Source: Haloferax namakaokahaiae | GTDB taxonomy: Archaea > Halobacteriota > Halobacteria > Halobacteriales > Haloferacaceae | DNA length: 64,000 nt | Assembly: GCF_042663225.1 (NCBI RefSeq) | Contig: NZ_JBHTAA010000005.1 | Coordinates: forward strand, 682,001 to 746,000 | Direction: 5' to 3' | Shown: in pieces, positions 40,715 through 49,733 of the stretch | How positions within the stretch are numbered: the first letter of the stretch is position 1 | Layout of the letters: each line of letters starts with the position of its first letter | Translations under genes and position numbers: made by a program | Notes under the pieces: model-generated | Seen by the model: the letters and a program-made list of their open reading frames with translations, nothing else | Databases searched by the model: none | What the model was told of the DNA's origin: nothing

Positions 40715-41085
40715 TGTCCGACAATCCCCCAATGGAAGCGTACCGCTACCCCGACGGGAGCATCACCTACCCCGGCCACCCGGTCGGGCCCGGCGGCGAG
40801 GAGGCAATCGACACGGTTGACCTGAGCGACTACACGGCGACGGTGCTCACGTGGACCACCTCGACGGCGACTCCGCCGGGCGTTCGCGCGCCGAACACGC
40901 TGGCAATCGTCGAGTTCGACGTGGACGGCGAACCCGTTCGCGCACTCGGGCAGGTCACCTCGGAAGCGGTAGCGATAGGCGACGAAGTGAAACCGATCTA
41001 CTGCGAGGAACTCCGCGAACCCGGCGCGGGTATCCGCGAACCGGCGAGTCAAGAGTGGGACGGCTACCAGTTCGAACCGCTCTGA
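40714..41085 (+). CDS. DUF35-type OB-fold protein without zinc ribbon
   Basis: A 123-residue acyl-CoA-associated OB-fold protein. Usual DUF35 members have an N-terminal rubredoxin-like zinc ribbon (two CxxC pairs), but here only a single Cys (IYCEEL) is seen, so the ribbon is missing. The OB-fold core is readable: ATVLTWTTSTATPPGVRAPNT, LAIVEFDVDGEPVRALGQV and the hydrophobic/charged GDEVKPIYCEEL. It pairs with the Ser-type thiolase just upstream by a one-base overlap of stop and start, which supports a physical complex. The loss of the ribbon could alter how the two are held together. Confidence 0.82.
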   Translation: MSDNPPMEAYRYPDGSITYPGHPVGPGGEEAIDTVDLSDYTATVLTWTTSTATPPGVRAPNTLAIVEFDVDGEPVRALGQVTSEAVAIGDEVKPIYCEELREPGAGIREPASQEWDGYQFEPL

Positions 41086-41161
41086 AAACTCAATAGTCTC
41101 GTACTCGTTTTTGTAATCCGAGAGAAAAAGGGTAGCTCCGGCGTAGAACGAATAGCTCCGC

Positions 41162-42103
41162 TCAGACCTGACGCGCGCGTTCGAGTTCGGACTGTACGGC
41201 GGCCCACGAAACGGGCGTCTCGAACGAGTCGAGCGTCGATTCGAACGATTCGAGTCGCTCGCCGTACTGTTCGTGCCAGGCGTCGTCGGCCACGCCGTCG
41301 AGTTCCGATTCCATGGCTCGGGCGCGCCCGTCGAGCGAGTCGAGGCGGTCGGCAATCTCCGCCATCTCGTCGCCGGATGCCGACTCGGGTGCCATCGTCC
41401 GAACGTCGTCCAGTTCCGCGCGAGCGTCCGCAATCGAGAGCGGCACCGTCCGCAAGCGAAGCGACGCGTCGAACCACGCGTCCGCGCTCGCGTGCCCGTC
41501 GTCCACCTGTGATGCGGTCTCCGAGATGCCGTTGAGCGATTGCTCCAGAACGTCTACGTCGCCGGTGAGTTCGCGGATTCGAGACGCGTGGTTCGTGAGC
41601 CACGTCTCGAACTCCTCGATTTCCAGTTGCGTGTCGTCCGCGACTCGGGTGACCTGTTGTGCGCCGGAAGCGACGTCCCGGAGTCCGGTGACGAGTTCGT
41701 AGAGCGAGCGTGACTCGCGCTGCCACGCAGAGAGGCGTTGGTTGGTCTCTCCGAGCGACTCCACCTGTGCCTCCGCGCCAGAGACGACCGACTCGAACGC
41801 CGAGAGTCGTGCGCGGACCGAATCGACGTCTGGTGCCGATTGTGCGCGCTCTCTCGCTTCTTCGAGCGCGATGCCGGCGAGTTCGACGCGCGTCTCGGCC
41901 GTCGAGAGAATCATCGCGGTGTCGGTCACCGACTCGTCGATCGCCTCGCGCGTGATGATACCATCGTCGGTGACGTGCGTGAGGACGTTCCCGACTACTT
42001 CCGCATCGCGCGAATCGTCTTCTGTGACGAGTCGGTCTACGGCCGCCGACTTCGCCACGCCGATGAGTTGCTCGACAGTGGTGTCGCGTTTCTCCGTGGC
42101 CAT
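41162..42103 (-). CDS. Coiled-coil protein (halo-transducer-like), unknown function
   Basis: A 313-residue soluble acidic protein made mostly of helices. After a short N-terminal domain (residues about 1-60, with VEQLIGVAKSAAVDRLV and a region resembling a small helical repeat), long heptad-rich segments follow (ALEEARERAQSAPDVDSVRARLSAFE, then RELTGDVDVLEQSLNGISETASQ). No membrane span, HAMP or methyl-accepting signature is present, so it is not a complete chemotaxis receptor, although such proteins are sometimes annotated as halo transducer proteins. It lies divergently from pstS across a 199-base gap rich in AT. A link with phosphate sensing is only positional. Confidence 0.65.
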   Translation of the reverse strand: MATEKRDTTVEQLIGVAKSAAVDRLVTEDDSRDAEVVGNVLTHVTDDGIITREAIDESVTDTAMILSTAETRVELAGIALEEARERAQSAPDVDSVRARLSAFESVVSGAEAQVESLGETNQRLSAWQRESRSLYELVTGLRDVASGAQQVTRVADDTQLEIEEFETWLTNHASRIRELTGDVDVLEQSLNGISETASQVDDGHASADAWFDASLRLRTVPLSIADARAELDDVRTMAPESASGDEMAEIADRLDSLDGRARAMESELDGVADDAWHEQYGERLESFESTLDSFETPVSWAAVQSELERARQV

Positions 42104-42181
42104 CGTGACTGTCTACGGTGCCGCCGTGTTCTATATGTTATCGGTTCGTTGATACATATTAGAATATAGACGTACGTAGCC

Positions 42182-42284
42182 GTAATATCGCGGTATTACT
42201 GGTAGTTAGACGAAAGTGACATAGATAGTATCAGGGTTCAGTGTGAGTACAATAAAGTAGTATTATAAACGCATTTTATTATAA
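42182..42284 (+). promoter_or_regulatory. pstS promoter with an upstream inverted repeat and two TATA-like boxes
   Basis: GTAATA at 42182-42187 and TATTAC at 42194-42199 form an inverted repeat separated by TCGCGG. Two TATA-like elements follow: TATTATAAAC at 42261-42270 and TTTATTATAA at 42275-42284. The second is about 24 bases before ATG 42303, implying a leaderless transcript; the first could drive a second promoter. Phosphate-starvation control would be expected for this operon. Confidence 0.6.
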
Positions 42285-42302
42285 GTCGGGTCTGCTCAGT
42301 TG

Positions 42303-43502
42303 ATGGCGCGCGACTCCACTGAGTTGACAGAGACCGTATCACGCCGTAAATTCCTCGTTGCGTCCGGCGCTGCCGGTATGGCTGGACTGGCTGGCTGTTC
42401 TGGTTCGTCCGGTTCCGGAGAGACCGAAGCGACCGAGGCTGCGACGGAAGAAGCAACCGAAGCGACCGAGGCACCCGAGGAGACCACCGAGGAATCCTCC
42501 GAGCCTGCACAGCCGCAGATGCTCACCGCAGAAGGGTCTTCGACCGTCTACCCCATCGCAAACAAGGGTAGCTCGTACTGGAACTCCAACGCACCGGCGA
42601 GCGACGGCGAGTACTGGGGTTCGAGCTCCGAGGGTACCGTCCCCGGCTGGGACGAACTCGACGCGGGCGACATGCGCCTCGCGGACTACTTCGCATCCCT
42701 CTACGGCTTCGAGCCGACCGAGACGCAAGCGAACCCGCCGTTCGCAACGTCCATCGGTCTGAGCCACTCCGGAACGGGTTGTAAGTCCGTCCGCGACGGT
42801 CTCGTGGATATCGGGAACTCCTCCGGTCCGATTACGGCGGAACTCGGCATCAGCGAAGCAGAGCGTGACGAGAAGTACGTAGACCACGTCCTCGGCCGCG
42901 ACGGCCAGCCGGTCGTCGTCTCGAAGGACATCTACGACGCGGGCGTCACGCAGCTCACGGGCGAGCAGGTCAAGGGCATCTACCAGGACGAAATCACCAA
43001 CTGGAGCGAAGTCGGCGGCCCGGACCAGGAAATCTACGTGGTCGGTCGTGCAGAGGGTTCGGGTACGGACACCTCCTTCCGTCTCAACATGCTCGGTGAC
43101 GCCGACGCCTCGATGGAAGGCGTTGACACCCGTAAGGGTCAGAACCAGCAGGTCAAGACCGTCGTCCAGCAGAACGAAGGTGCCATCGCGTACATGGCAC
43201 TCGCGTTCACCGGCCCGCAGGTCATCCCGATCGGTATCGAGTTCGAGGGGACGCTGTTCGAACCCGACAAGAGCGCCGAGAACACCATCTTCGACAGCGC
43301 CTACCCGCTCAACCGTGACCTCCACCAGTACACGACTATCACGGAGGACACCCCGAGCGGGACGGACATGCGCGAAGCCGCGTTCATGAACATGTTCCTG
43401 ACGACGTTCGGCCAGGAAGTCTTCGTCGAGGCGAACAACTACATCCCGCTTCCGGACAAGGACATCCAGGCCGAGAAGGACAAGCTGCCGTCCCAGGTCT
43501 AA
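42303..43502 (+). CDS. pstS: Phosphate ABC transporter substrate-binding lipoprotein PstS
   Basis: The high-affinity phosphate receptor, 399 residues. The Tat signal (SRRKFLVASGAAGMAGLAGC) ends at a lipobox Cys, so the protein is lipid-anchored outside the membrane. An acidic Glu/Thr/Ala linker follows. The binding domain has LTAEGSSTVYPIA and later GRAEGSGTDTSFRLN, the two loops that contact phosphate in PstS. Start ATG 42303 is used rather than TTG 42300. It heads the pstSCAB-phoU operon, and its promoter is described separately. Haloarchaeal members are longer than E. coli PstS because of the linker and added surface loops. Confidence 0.95.
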   Translation: MARDSTELTETVSRRKFLVASGAAGMAGLAGCSGSSGSGETEATEAATEEATEATEAPEETTEESSEPAQPQMLTAEGSSTVYPIANKGSSYWNSNAPASDGEYWGSSSEGTVPGWDELDAGDMRLADYFASLYGFEPTETQANPPFATSIGLSHSGTGCKSVRDGLVDIGNSSGPITAELGISEAERDEKYVDHVLGRDGQPVVVSKDIYDAGVTQLTGEQVKGIYQDEITNWSEVGGPDQEIYVVGRAEGSGTDTSFRLNMLGDADASMEGVDTRKGQNQQVKTVVQQNEGAIAYMALAFTGPQVIPIGIEFEGTLFEPDKSAENTIFDSAYPLNRDLHQYTTITEDTPSGTDMREAAFMNMFLTTFGQEVFVEANNYIPLPDKDIQAEKDKLPSQV

Positions 43503-43569
43503 ACCTGACCCAGTAGCGCAGCACAGGTCCCGAACGCCTCGTTCTTTCACATTCATTTACGTACCAAAC

Positions 43570-44703
43570 ATGACACGATTCACAGACAACGACGGCGGCA
43601 GTCTCCGAGCTGCGGCACGGAGCGAGCTTCAGCGAGGCCGTGACTTTATCGACGAGACAGACCCGGAAGCACTCGTCACCGTCACGGTCGCCTCGTTGTC
43701 GCTGCTCGCTGCGTTCGTCGGCTTCATCGCCGTCTCGTCGCTGACAGCCATCCCCTTCGTGATATTCCTCGTCGCGTCGGGCTACGGGTGGATGCGGCAT
43801 CAAGAACTGACCGCGCGCGTGCTCACGCTGACGACCACCGTCTCGACGATTCTGATACTCGGGCTCATCCTCGTGTTCATCTTCGCCGAGGCGTGGGCGA
43901 CCGTCGAGTACGCGACCGTAACAGTCTTCGGCATCCCGATTCCGGGGCTTCATCTCTTCATCGAGACGCGCTGGAGTCCGGTGTCGCCGCCGATTCGCTA
44001 CTCGCTGGTTCCGATGATTCACGGGACGGTCCTCGTCACCATCATCGCAACCGCCGTCGCAGCGCCCCTCGGCGTCGCCGCCGCGCTCTTCCTGAGCGAA
44101 ATCGCACCGACGACCGTGCGCGAACTCGTCAAACCGGGCGTCGAAATCCTCGCCGGAATCCCGTCTATCGTCTACGGCTTTATCGGGTTCACCATCCTCA
44201 GCCCGTGGGCCTCCGAACAGTTCGACATCGTCGGACAGGGAACCTACCTCTTCGTCGGCATCATGGTCGGCCTGATGGCGCTTCCGACCGTCGTCTCGGT
44301 GGCCGAAGACGCCCTCAACAGCGTCCCCGAAGCGATGAAGAGCGGGTCGCTCGCCCTCGGGACGACCGACTGGCAGACGATGACCTCGATTACGCTCCCC
44401 GCGGCGTTCTCGGGCGTCTCGGCCGCTGTTCTCCTCGGCGTCGGACGCGCAATCGGCGAGACGATGGCCGCGACCGTGATGCTCCGCGGCAGTCCGGGAC
44501 TGACGAAACCCCTGTACAACGTGTTCTACGGCAACGACACGCTGACCTCGCTCATCGCGGCGAACTACGGCGACGCCGACGGACTGCAACTGTCGGCGCT
44601 GTTCGTCGCCGGCGTCATCCTCTTTATCACCGTGTTGTTCCTCAGCATCGGGTCGCAGTACATCGAGGCGCGCATGCGTCAGAAACTCGGAGGTGCCGAC
44701 TGA
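43570..44703 (+). CDS. pstC: Phosphate ABC transporter permease PstC
   Basis: An inner-membrane channel subunit of 377 residues, with an N-terminal extension of about 90 residues and a BPD_transp_1 domain of six spans. The cytoplasmic EAA loop that contacts PstB is recognisable (SGVSAAVLLGVGRAIGETMAATVMLRGSPG). Periplasmic and membrane phrases such as GVAAALFLSEIAP and IVYGFIGFTIL are typical. It follows pstS by 67 bases. Its stop TGA overlaps the pstA ATG by one base (TGATG). Confidence 0.95.
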   Translation: MTRFTDNDGGSLRAAARSELQRGRDFIDETDPEALVTVTVASLSLLAAFVGFIAVSSLTAIPFVIFLVASGYGWMRHQELTARVLTLTTTVSTILILGLILVFIFAEAWATVEYATVTVFGIPIPGLHLFIETRWSPVSPPIRYSLVPMIHGTVLVTIIATAVAAPLGVAAALFLSEIAPTTVRELVKPGVEILAGIPSIVYGFIGFTILSPWASEQFDIVGQGTYLFVGIMVGLMALPTVVSVAEDALNSVPEAMKSGSLALGTTDWQTMTSITLPAAFSGVSAAVLLGVGRAIGETMAATVMLRGSPGLTKPLYNVFYGNDTLTSLIAANYGDADGLQLSALFVAGVILFITVLFLSIGSQYIEARMRQKLGGAD

Positions 44704-46325
44704 TGGCGAGCGTGAACGAGTCCCAACTCGTCTCCGAGGACACCTCGGGAACCGAGGCAGTCGCCGCGGGTGCCGTCGGTCTCGCCGCGCTCCTGTTCGC
44801 ACTGTCGCTCGGTGCCCTGTTCGAACTCGTCACCATCACCGACCCCATCGCGGGCGTCCCGGTGGTCGCTCTCCTCGGGGTCCTCCTGATGGTCTTAGGT
44901 CTCGGCGTCATCGGGTTCGGCGTCGGTTCCCGACTCGGGTACGTCCAGACGAATCCCCTCCCGAGCGCCGGGTTGGTCGCCGCAGTCGCCTTCTCGGGTC
45001 TCTGGTTCGTGGTCGGTGGTTTGGTCGCCTCCCAGACGCTCGGTCTCGGAACGGCCGGTTGGGTCGTGACCGCAGTCCTAACCGGCGGTCTCGGGTTCGC
45101 CGCCACCGCCCTCCCGCGCGAAGACGTCGGTTCGACGCTGCCCGCGGGCGCGCTCGCGCTGTTCGCGGGTCTCGTCCTCGTGACGGGTCTCATCGGCCCG
45201 TCGTGGGTCTGGGACCTCGGGTGGGAACAGCAGGCGTCGTTCAACGCCGAGTTCACGATTCCGACGATTACGGCGTTCTGTTCGCTCGTCGTCGGGTGGT
45301 CCGCCGCGAAAGCCTACGGCGGCTTCGGCGCTCGCGGCCGCCACGTGGGGGCGTACGTGCTCGTCTACCTGAACGCGCTGTCCATCATCGCGGTGCTGTT
45401 CTTGCTCGTTGCGTTCACCGTGTTCAAGGGCCTTCCGGGCCTGTTCCGCGGTCTCGCCTTCGGACTCGGGTCCGGGCCGCAGACGACGCTCTTCGGCGTC
45501 ACCTTCTCGTGGCCCGTCAACTGGCCGTTCGTGATGAACGGCGTCGCCCTCCTGAACGACGTGAACGGCGTGCTCCCGGCCATCGTCGGGACAATCTGGC
45601 TCGTCATCGGTGCCGTGTTATTCGCCGTCCCGCTCGGCGTGGGCGCGGCAATCTTCATCACCGAATACGCCGACCGCGGTCGGTTCACGCAGGTCGTCGA
45701 GATTGCGACGAACGGGCTGTGGAGTACGCCGAGTATCGTCTTCGGTCTGTTCGGTCTCGCGTTCCTCGTCCCGCGGCTGGCGAACCAGAAGTCGCTCCTC
45801 GCGGGCATGCTCACGCTCGGCTTCATGCTCCTCCCGCTGGTCGTGATTACGAGTCGGGAGGCGATGCTCGCGGTGCCCGACGAGTACCGCGATGCGAGCG
45901 CCGCCCTCGGCGTCACGAAGTGGCAGACCATCCGAAGCATCGTCCTCCCCGCCGCACTTCCCGGTGTCGTCACGGGTATCATCCTCGGCGTCGGCCGCAT
46001 CGCCGGCGAGACGGCACCGATTCTCCTCACGATGTCCGGGAGTGTCGCGCCGCCGGGAAGCCAGACGGTTGACGTCATCGGTGGCTTCCGGTTCACCGGG
46101 TCGCCGCCGTTCGTGGCGAATCCCGAACTGATGCAAGCGACCTCCGCGCTCCCGTATCAACTCTACTCACTGATCACCGCGGGCGTCGGGCAGTCGTCGA
46201 ACATCGCCAACATCGACCAGTTCCGATGGGCGACCGCACTCATCCTGCTCGTCGTCGTTCTGAGCTTCTACGCGGTCGGTATCGCCGCACGGTACTACTT
46301 CAGACGGAAACTCCAGCATGACTGA
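44703..46325 (+). CDS. pstA: Phosphate ABC transporter permease PstA (with long N-terminal membrane extension)
   Basis: Second permease subunit, 540 residues. Bacterial PstA is about 300 residues; here an additional N-terminal 230 residues bring about six hydrophobic segments (LAALLFALSLGALF through TGLIGPSWVW). The BPD_transp_1 domain occupies the second half, with the EAA-like loop TGIILGVGRIAGETAPILLT. A Tyr/Phe/Arg-rich end (VGIAARYYFRRKLQHD) is cytoplasmic. Start and stop overlap neighbours: TGATG with pstC and eight bases with pstB. The extension may be a haloarchaeal adaptation or an extra partner domain. Confidence 0.93.
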   Translation: MASVNESQLVSEDTSGTEAVAAGAVGLAALLFALSLGALFELVTITDPIAGVPVVALLGVLLMVLGLGVIGFGVGSRLGYVQTNPLPSAGLVAAVAFSGLWFVVGGLVASQTLGLGTAGWVVTAVLTGGLGFAATALPREDVGSTLPAGALALFAGLVLVTGLIGPSWVWDLGWEQQASFNAEFTIPTITAFCSLVVGWSAAKAYGGFGARGRHVGAYVLVYLNALSIIAVLFLLVAFTVFKGLPGLFRGLAFGLGSGPQTTLFGVTFSWPVNWPFVMNGVALLNDVNGVLPAIVGTIWLVIGAVLFAVPLGVGAAIFITEYADRGRFTQVVEIATNGLWSTPSIVFGLFGLAFLVPRLANQKSLLAGMLTLGFMLLPLVVITSREAMLAVPDEYRDASAALGVTKWQTIRSIVLPAALPGVVTGIILGVGRIAGETAPILLTMSGSVAPPGSQTVDVIGGFRFTGSPPFVANPELMQATSALPYQLYSLITAGVGQSSNIANIDQFRWATALILLVVVLSFYAVGIAARYYFRRKLQHD

Positions 46326-47244
46326 ACACATGAGCGAAACAGCACACACGACAGAGAACGAACAGTCCGCCGCCGACCAACCGTTGCAGGTTACGAGCGG
46401 TGAAACCCGAGAGAAGTCTCGAGACGAGTGGACCGACTACGAGTTCGAAGGCGAGGCGAAACTCGCCGCCGAGGACCTCGACGTCTACTACGGCGACGAC
46501 CACGCGCTCAAGGGCGTCTCCATGGAGATTCCCGAGAACAGCGTGACGGCGCTCATCGGTCCGTCCGGCTGTGGGAAATCGACGTTCCTCCGGTGTCTCA
46601 ACCGGATGAACGACCGCATCGGTGCGGCCCGCGTCGATGGCTCGGTCCAACTCGACGGACGGGAGATTTACCAGGACAACGTCAACCTCGTCGAACTCCG
46701 CAAGCGCGTCGGCATGGTGTTCCAGTCGCCGAACCCCTTCCCGAAGTCCATCCGCGACAACATCTCCTACGGACCCCGGAAACACGGCGACCTCGAAACC
46801 GGTCTCCTCGCCAACCTGCTCGGCCGGAGCGACGACGACGCGATCGACGAACTGGTCGAGCGCTCGCTCCGACAGGCCGCGCTCTGGGACGAGGTGTCCG
46901 ACCGTCTCGACGACAACGCGCTCGGTCTCTCCGGCGGCCAACAACAGCGCCTCTGCATCGCTCGCGCGCTGGCGACCGACCCCGAAGTCCTCCTGATGGA
47001 CGAACCCGCATCGGCGCTCGACCCGATTGCGACCTCGAAAATCGAGGACCTCGTCCACGAGTTGGCCAAAGAGTACACCGTCGTCATCGTGACCCACAAC
47101 ATGCAGCAAGCGGCGCGTATCTCCGACCAGACGGCGGTGTTCCTCACCGGCGGCGAACTCGTCGAGTACGGCGATACCGACCAGGTGTTCGAGGACCCGC
47201 AGAGTCAGCGCGTCGAAGACTACATCAGCGGCAAGTTCGGATAG
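46318..47244 (+). CDS. pstB: Phosphate ABC transporter ATP-binding protein PstB
   Basis: The ATPase of the Pst system, 308 residues. Walker A is GPSGCGKSTFLR, the Q loop includes VGMVFQSPNPFPKS, the signature is LSGGQQQRL, and Walker B is VLLMDEPASALD. The residue pattern FQSPNPFP after the Q loop is characteristic of PstB. An acidic leader of about 40 residues precedes the ABC domain. The ATG overlaps the last eight bases of pstA. A 111-base gap separates it from phoU. Confidence 0.96.
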   Translation: MTEHMSETAHTTENEQSAADQPLQVTSGETREKSRDEWTDYEFEGEAKLAAEDLDVYYGDDHALKGVSMEIPENSVTALIGPSGCGKSTFLRCLNRMNDRIGAARVDGSVQLDGREIYQDNVNLVELRKRVGMVFQSPNPFPKSIRDNISYGPRKHGDLETGLLANLLGRSDDDAIDELVERSLRQAALWDEVSDRLDDNALGLSGGQQQRLCIARALATDPEVLLMDEPASALDPIATSKIEDLVHELAKEYTVVIVTHNMQQAARISDQTAVFLTGGELVEYGDTDQVFEDPQSQRVEDYISGKFG

Positions 47245-47355
47245 CGCGTCGGCGATACGTCACGGGCGAATCGGGTCACGACGACCCTCCACGGAGATTT
47301 TGGAGGCTCTCGCGTCTTCGGGGGAGCGAGCAGACAGCGATACCGAACTGAGACA

Positions 47356-48411
47356 ATGGAAACACGAAAGATACAGCAAGTCAGCAACGGCACGTTCACC
47401 GTCTCGCTACCGAGAGAGTGGGCTGATGCAGTCGGCATCACCACCGGAACCGTCGTGGACCTTCATACACACATCGACGGACTCCTCGTGGTACAGCCCC
47501 CCGGAAGCGACTCGCACGCCGTCGAAACGGTCACGCTCGCGGTCGACGACCAACGACCGGCCAACCTCGAACAGACGCTTCGGGCGGCGTACCTCGCCGG
47601 GCCGGACGAGATTGCGCTCACCTCGGAGTCGGGGTTCACCGCCGAACAGCAACACGCCGTCCGGAGCGCCGTTCGCAACCTCGTCGGCGTCACGATTACC
47701 GACGAGTCGGAGACGCACATGCGAGCGCGCAACGTCCTCGACGCGAACGAGGTGTCGGTTCGGCAGTCCGTCCGGCAGTTACAGTTCGTCGCGCTGTCGA
47801 TGCACCGCGAGGCGACCGCCGCGCTACTGGGTCTCGAATCGCCGGCGGCCGTCGTCAGCCGCGACGACAGAGCAGACCGCCTCTACCAGATGACCGACCG
47901 GTACTTCACCCGCGCACTCGCGCGACTGGACGAGGTCGATGCGCTCGGCGAGACGCGACAGCAGTTGTTCTACCTCCACGCCGTCGCCCGAGCGGTCGAA
48001 CGCGTCGCCGACCACGCAGAGCGCATCGCCGCCGTCGCGGCCGATATCGACGACCAGTTGCCGGACTCAATCGCCGACGACATCGACGCCATCGCACACG
48101 ACGCCAGAGACGCCGTCGAAACGGCGGTCGATGCGGTGTTCGCCGGCGGGAGCATCCCCGCCGCCCGCGACGTACTGGAGACGAGCGAGCGTGTCCAATC
48201 GGACCTCGACTCGCTCGAACGCCGACTGTTCGAAGAAGGAGACGCAGATTACCGACTCGTGCGCGTCCTCGATAGTCTCGACCGAACCGTCGAACACGCG
48301 AACACCATCGCCGAGGCTGGTGTTCGACGGGCACTCTGCTCCGGTGACGATGCAGACGGGACGGACGACGCGACTGGCACCGACAGCGAGCGCCAGTCCA
48401 GCGCGACGTAG
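47356..48411 (+). CDS. phoU: PhoU-family regulator with N-terminal AbrB-like domain
   Basis: A 351-residue phosphate-signalling protein. The first about 50 residues are a SpoVT/AbrB-like swapped-hairpin DNA-binding domain (RKIQQVSNGTFTVSLPREWADAVGI...GTVVDLH). The remainder has two PhoU three-helix repeats (LQFVALSMHREATAALL..., then HAVARAVERVADHAERIAAVA and DYRLVRVLDSLDRTVEHANTIAEAG), rich in Asp/Glu that may bind metal clusters. This AbrB-PhoU fusion is typical of archaea, where PhoB/PhoR are absent, and it may act directly on DNA at the pst promoter. Its acidic tail is low-complexity. Confidence 0.92.
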   Translation: METRKIQQVSNGTFTVSLPREWADAVGITTGTVVDLHTHIDGLLVVQPPGSDSHAVETVTLAVDDQRPANLEQTLRAAYLAGPDEIALTSESGFTAEQQHAVRSAVRNLVGVTITDESETHMRARNVLDANEVSVRQSVRQLQFVALSMHREATAALLGLESPAAVVSRDDRADRLYQMTDRYFTRALARLDEVDALGETRQQLFYLHAVARAVERVADHAERIAAVAADIDDQLPDSIADDIDAIAHDARDAVETAVDAVFAGGSIPAARDVLETSERVQSDLDSLERRLFEEGDADYRLVRVLDSLDRTVEHANTIAEAGVRRALCSGDDADGTDDATGTDSERQSSAT

Positions 48412-48451
48412 CCACGCAAATGTTGATACGGCAACCTGTCGTAGTGTGTGT

Positions 48452-48913
48452 ATGAACGTCCGTCGCTCCCCGTTCCTCCGCGACTCGGCCGCCGCGATTG
48501 CGGTGCTCGTCGGTCTCTACGCCCTCGCGTTCGTCCAGTTCCAACCCGTCCAGATTCCGGGCTACCTCCTCATGGTCGGGTTCGGCGTCATCGACACGCT
48601 CGCGGGACCGATAACCGCCAACTACGACCTCTGGTTCGGCGTCTACCTCGTCGCGCTCGGTCTCGGTGCTGGGGCGTTCGCCGGCCTGCTTCGAACCGCG
48701 TCCCGGAGAGCCGACCTTCCAGCGTGGCGAGTCGCGGTCGCTGGCGCGGCGGCCGTCGTTGGAGTCCTCTCGCTTCTGTTCGCACTCGGCGTGCTATTCA
48801 CCTCGACGCAGGTGACGCCGGTTCTCATCACTGCCACCACGGCCGTCTTCTTCTTCGCGCTCGCCGCGTGGCTCGCGGGACTGTTCAGCGTCGAAATGAG
48901 ACCGACTCGTTAG
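48452..48913 (+). CDS. Polytopic membrane protein, unknown function
   Basis: A 153-residue protein with about four membrane spans: AAAIAVLVGLYALAFVQF, the loop after it, PGYLLMVGFGVIDTLAGPI, a span around YLVALGLGAGAFAGLL, then VAVAGAAAVVGVLSLLFALGVLF and ITATTAVFFFALAAWLAGLF. The two termini are basic. It lies 40 bases after phoU on the same strand, so it may be transcribed with the pst operon, but a TATA-like CAAATGTTGATA at 48417 allows its own promoter. Its last four bases overlap the last four of the gene on the other strand. No functional motif is seen. Confidence 0.75.
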   Translation: MNVRRSPFLRDSAAAIAVLVGLYALAFVQFQPVQIPGYLLMVGFGVIDTLAGPITANYDLWFGVYLVALGLGAGAFAGLLRTASRRADLPAWRVAVAGAAAVVGVLSLLFALGVLFTSTQVTPVLITATTAVFFFALAAWLAGLFSVEMRPTR

Positions 48914-49668
48914 TTCTCGCCGTCCTTTCCGCCTTCGCCGCCCTCGCCGTCGGCCGCCTCGTCCTCGTCGCCGTTCACCTCGCGCTTGATAGATTCGAGT
49001 TCGGCATCGACGTCGATTTCCGTGGGCTCGTCCGGCGAGTCCGCCGCGTCGTCATCGTCGTTCTCGTCGGTCACGTCGATTCGAACCGGTGTCGAACGCT
49101 CGCGTGACCTGCCGCGAGTGTCGTCTCGTCGCCAGCGGGATTCGAAGCGCGTCTCGTCGTCTCTCCAGCGGCGCTCCCGGTCCGTGCGGTCGCGCTGTGC
49201 CTCGTCGATTCGGGCGTCCAACTCGTCGGTGAGGGTTCGCGCGCGGTCGAGGATGTCGCGCGCTTCGGGGTTCGACGGGAGGTCCGCTTCTGAGAGCGCG
49301 GTTCGAAGTTCGTTGAGGGCGCGCTCGACACCGGAGACGGCCGCGCGGGGGGCCTCTCGGAGTCGCGGGTCCGAGCTGAATCGGTCGTCTTCGAAGGCGC
49401 GGTCGGGGTCCGACAGGCGCATGAGTTTGCGGAGGAGTTCGAGCGAGGCGATGGTCGCTTCGAGGACGGCGATGACCGTCGGGATGGTGTAGGACTCGGT
49501 AAAGCGCATCACCTCGCCGAAGGTTGGCGGGCGGGGTGGCTGGAACTGGCCGAGTGTGTCGCGGTCGCCGGCGCGCTCTTCTCGGAGCTCCGTGCCGAGT
49601 TCTTCGAGTGTCTCCCCGAGGTCTTCGAGGAGGTCGAGTAACTCGTCGTCTCGTCGTCGGTCGCTCAT
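48910..49668 (-). CDS. Soluble acidic/Arg-rich helical protein, unknown function
   Basis: A 252-residue protein. Residues about 1-40 are helical and acidic (ELLDLLEDLGETLEELGTELREERA). A conserved-looking segment PPTFGEVMRFTESYTIPTVIAVLEATIASLELLRKLMRL follows and could be a membrane-proximal or hydrophobic core helix. A middle region has many Glu/Arg, then a segment dominated by Arg/Asp (RRWRDDETRFESRWRRDD) and a very acidic tail with Gly. Its 3' end overlaps the convergent membrane-protein gene by four bases. No domain is recognised; similar proteins appear in other haloarchaea in my recollection. Confidence 0.72.
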   Translation of the reverse strand: MSDRRRDDELLDLLEDLGETLEELGTELREERAGDRDTLGQFQPPRPPTFGEVMRFTESYTIPTVIAVLEATIASLELLRKLMRLSDPDRAFEDDRFSSDPRLREAPRAAVSGVERALNELRTALSEADLPSNPEARDILDRARTLTDELDARIDEAQRDRTDRERRWRDDETRFESRWRRDDTRGRSRERSTPVRIDVTDENDDDDAADSPDEPTEIDVDAELESIKREVNGDEDEAADGEGGEGGKDGEN

Positions 49669-49733
49669 ACCCGCGATTGGGTCGCCGTGGGGATAAGCGT
49701 TTGAGGCGCGAAGAAAGCGAGAACAGTTGGCTT

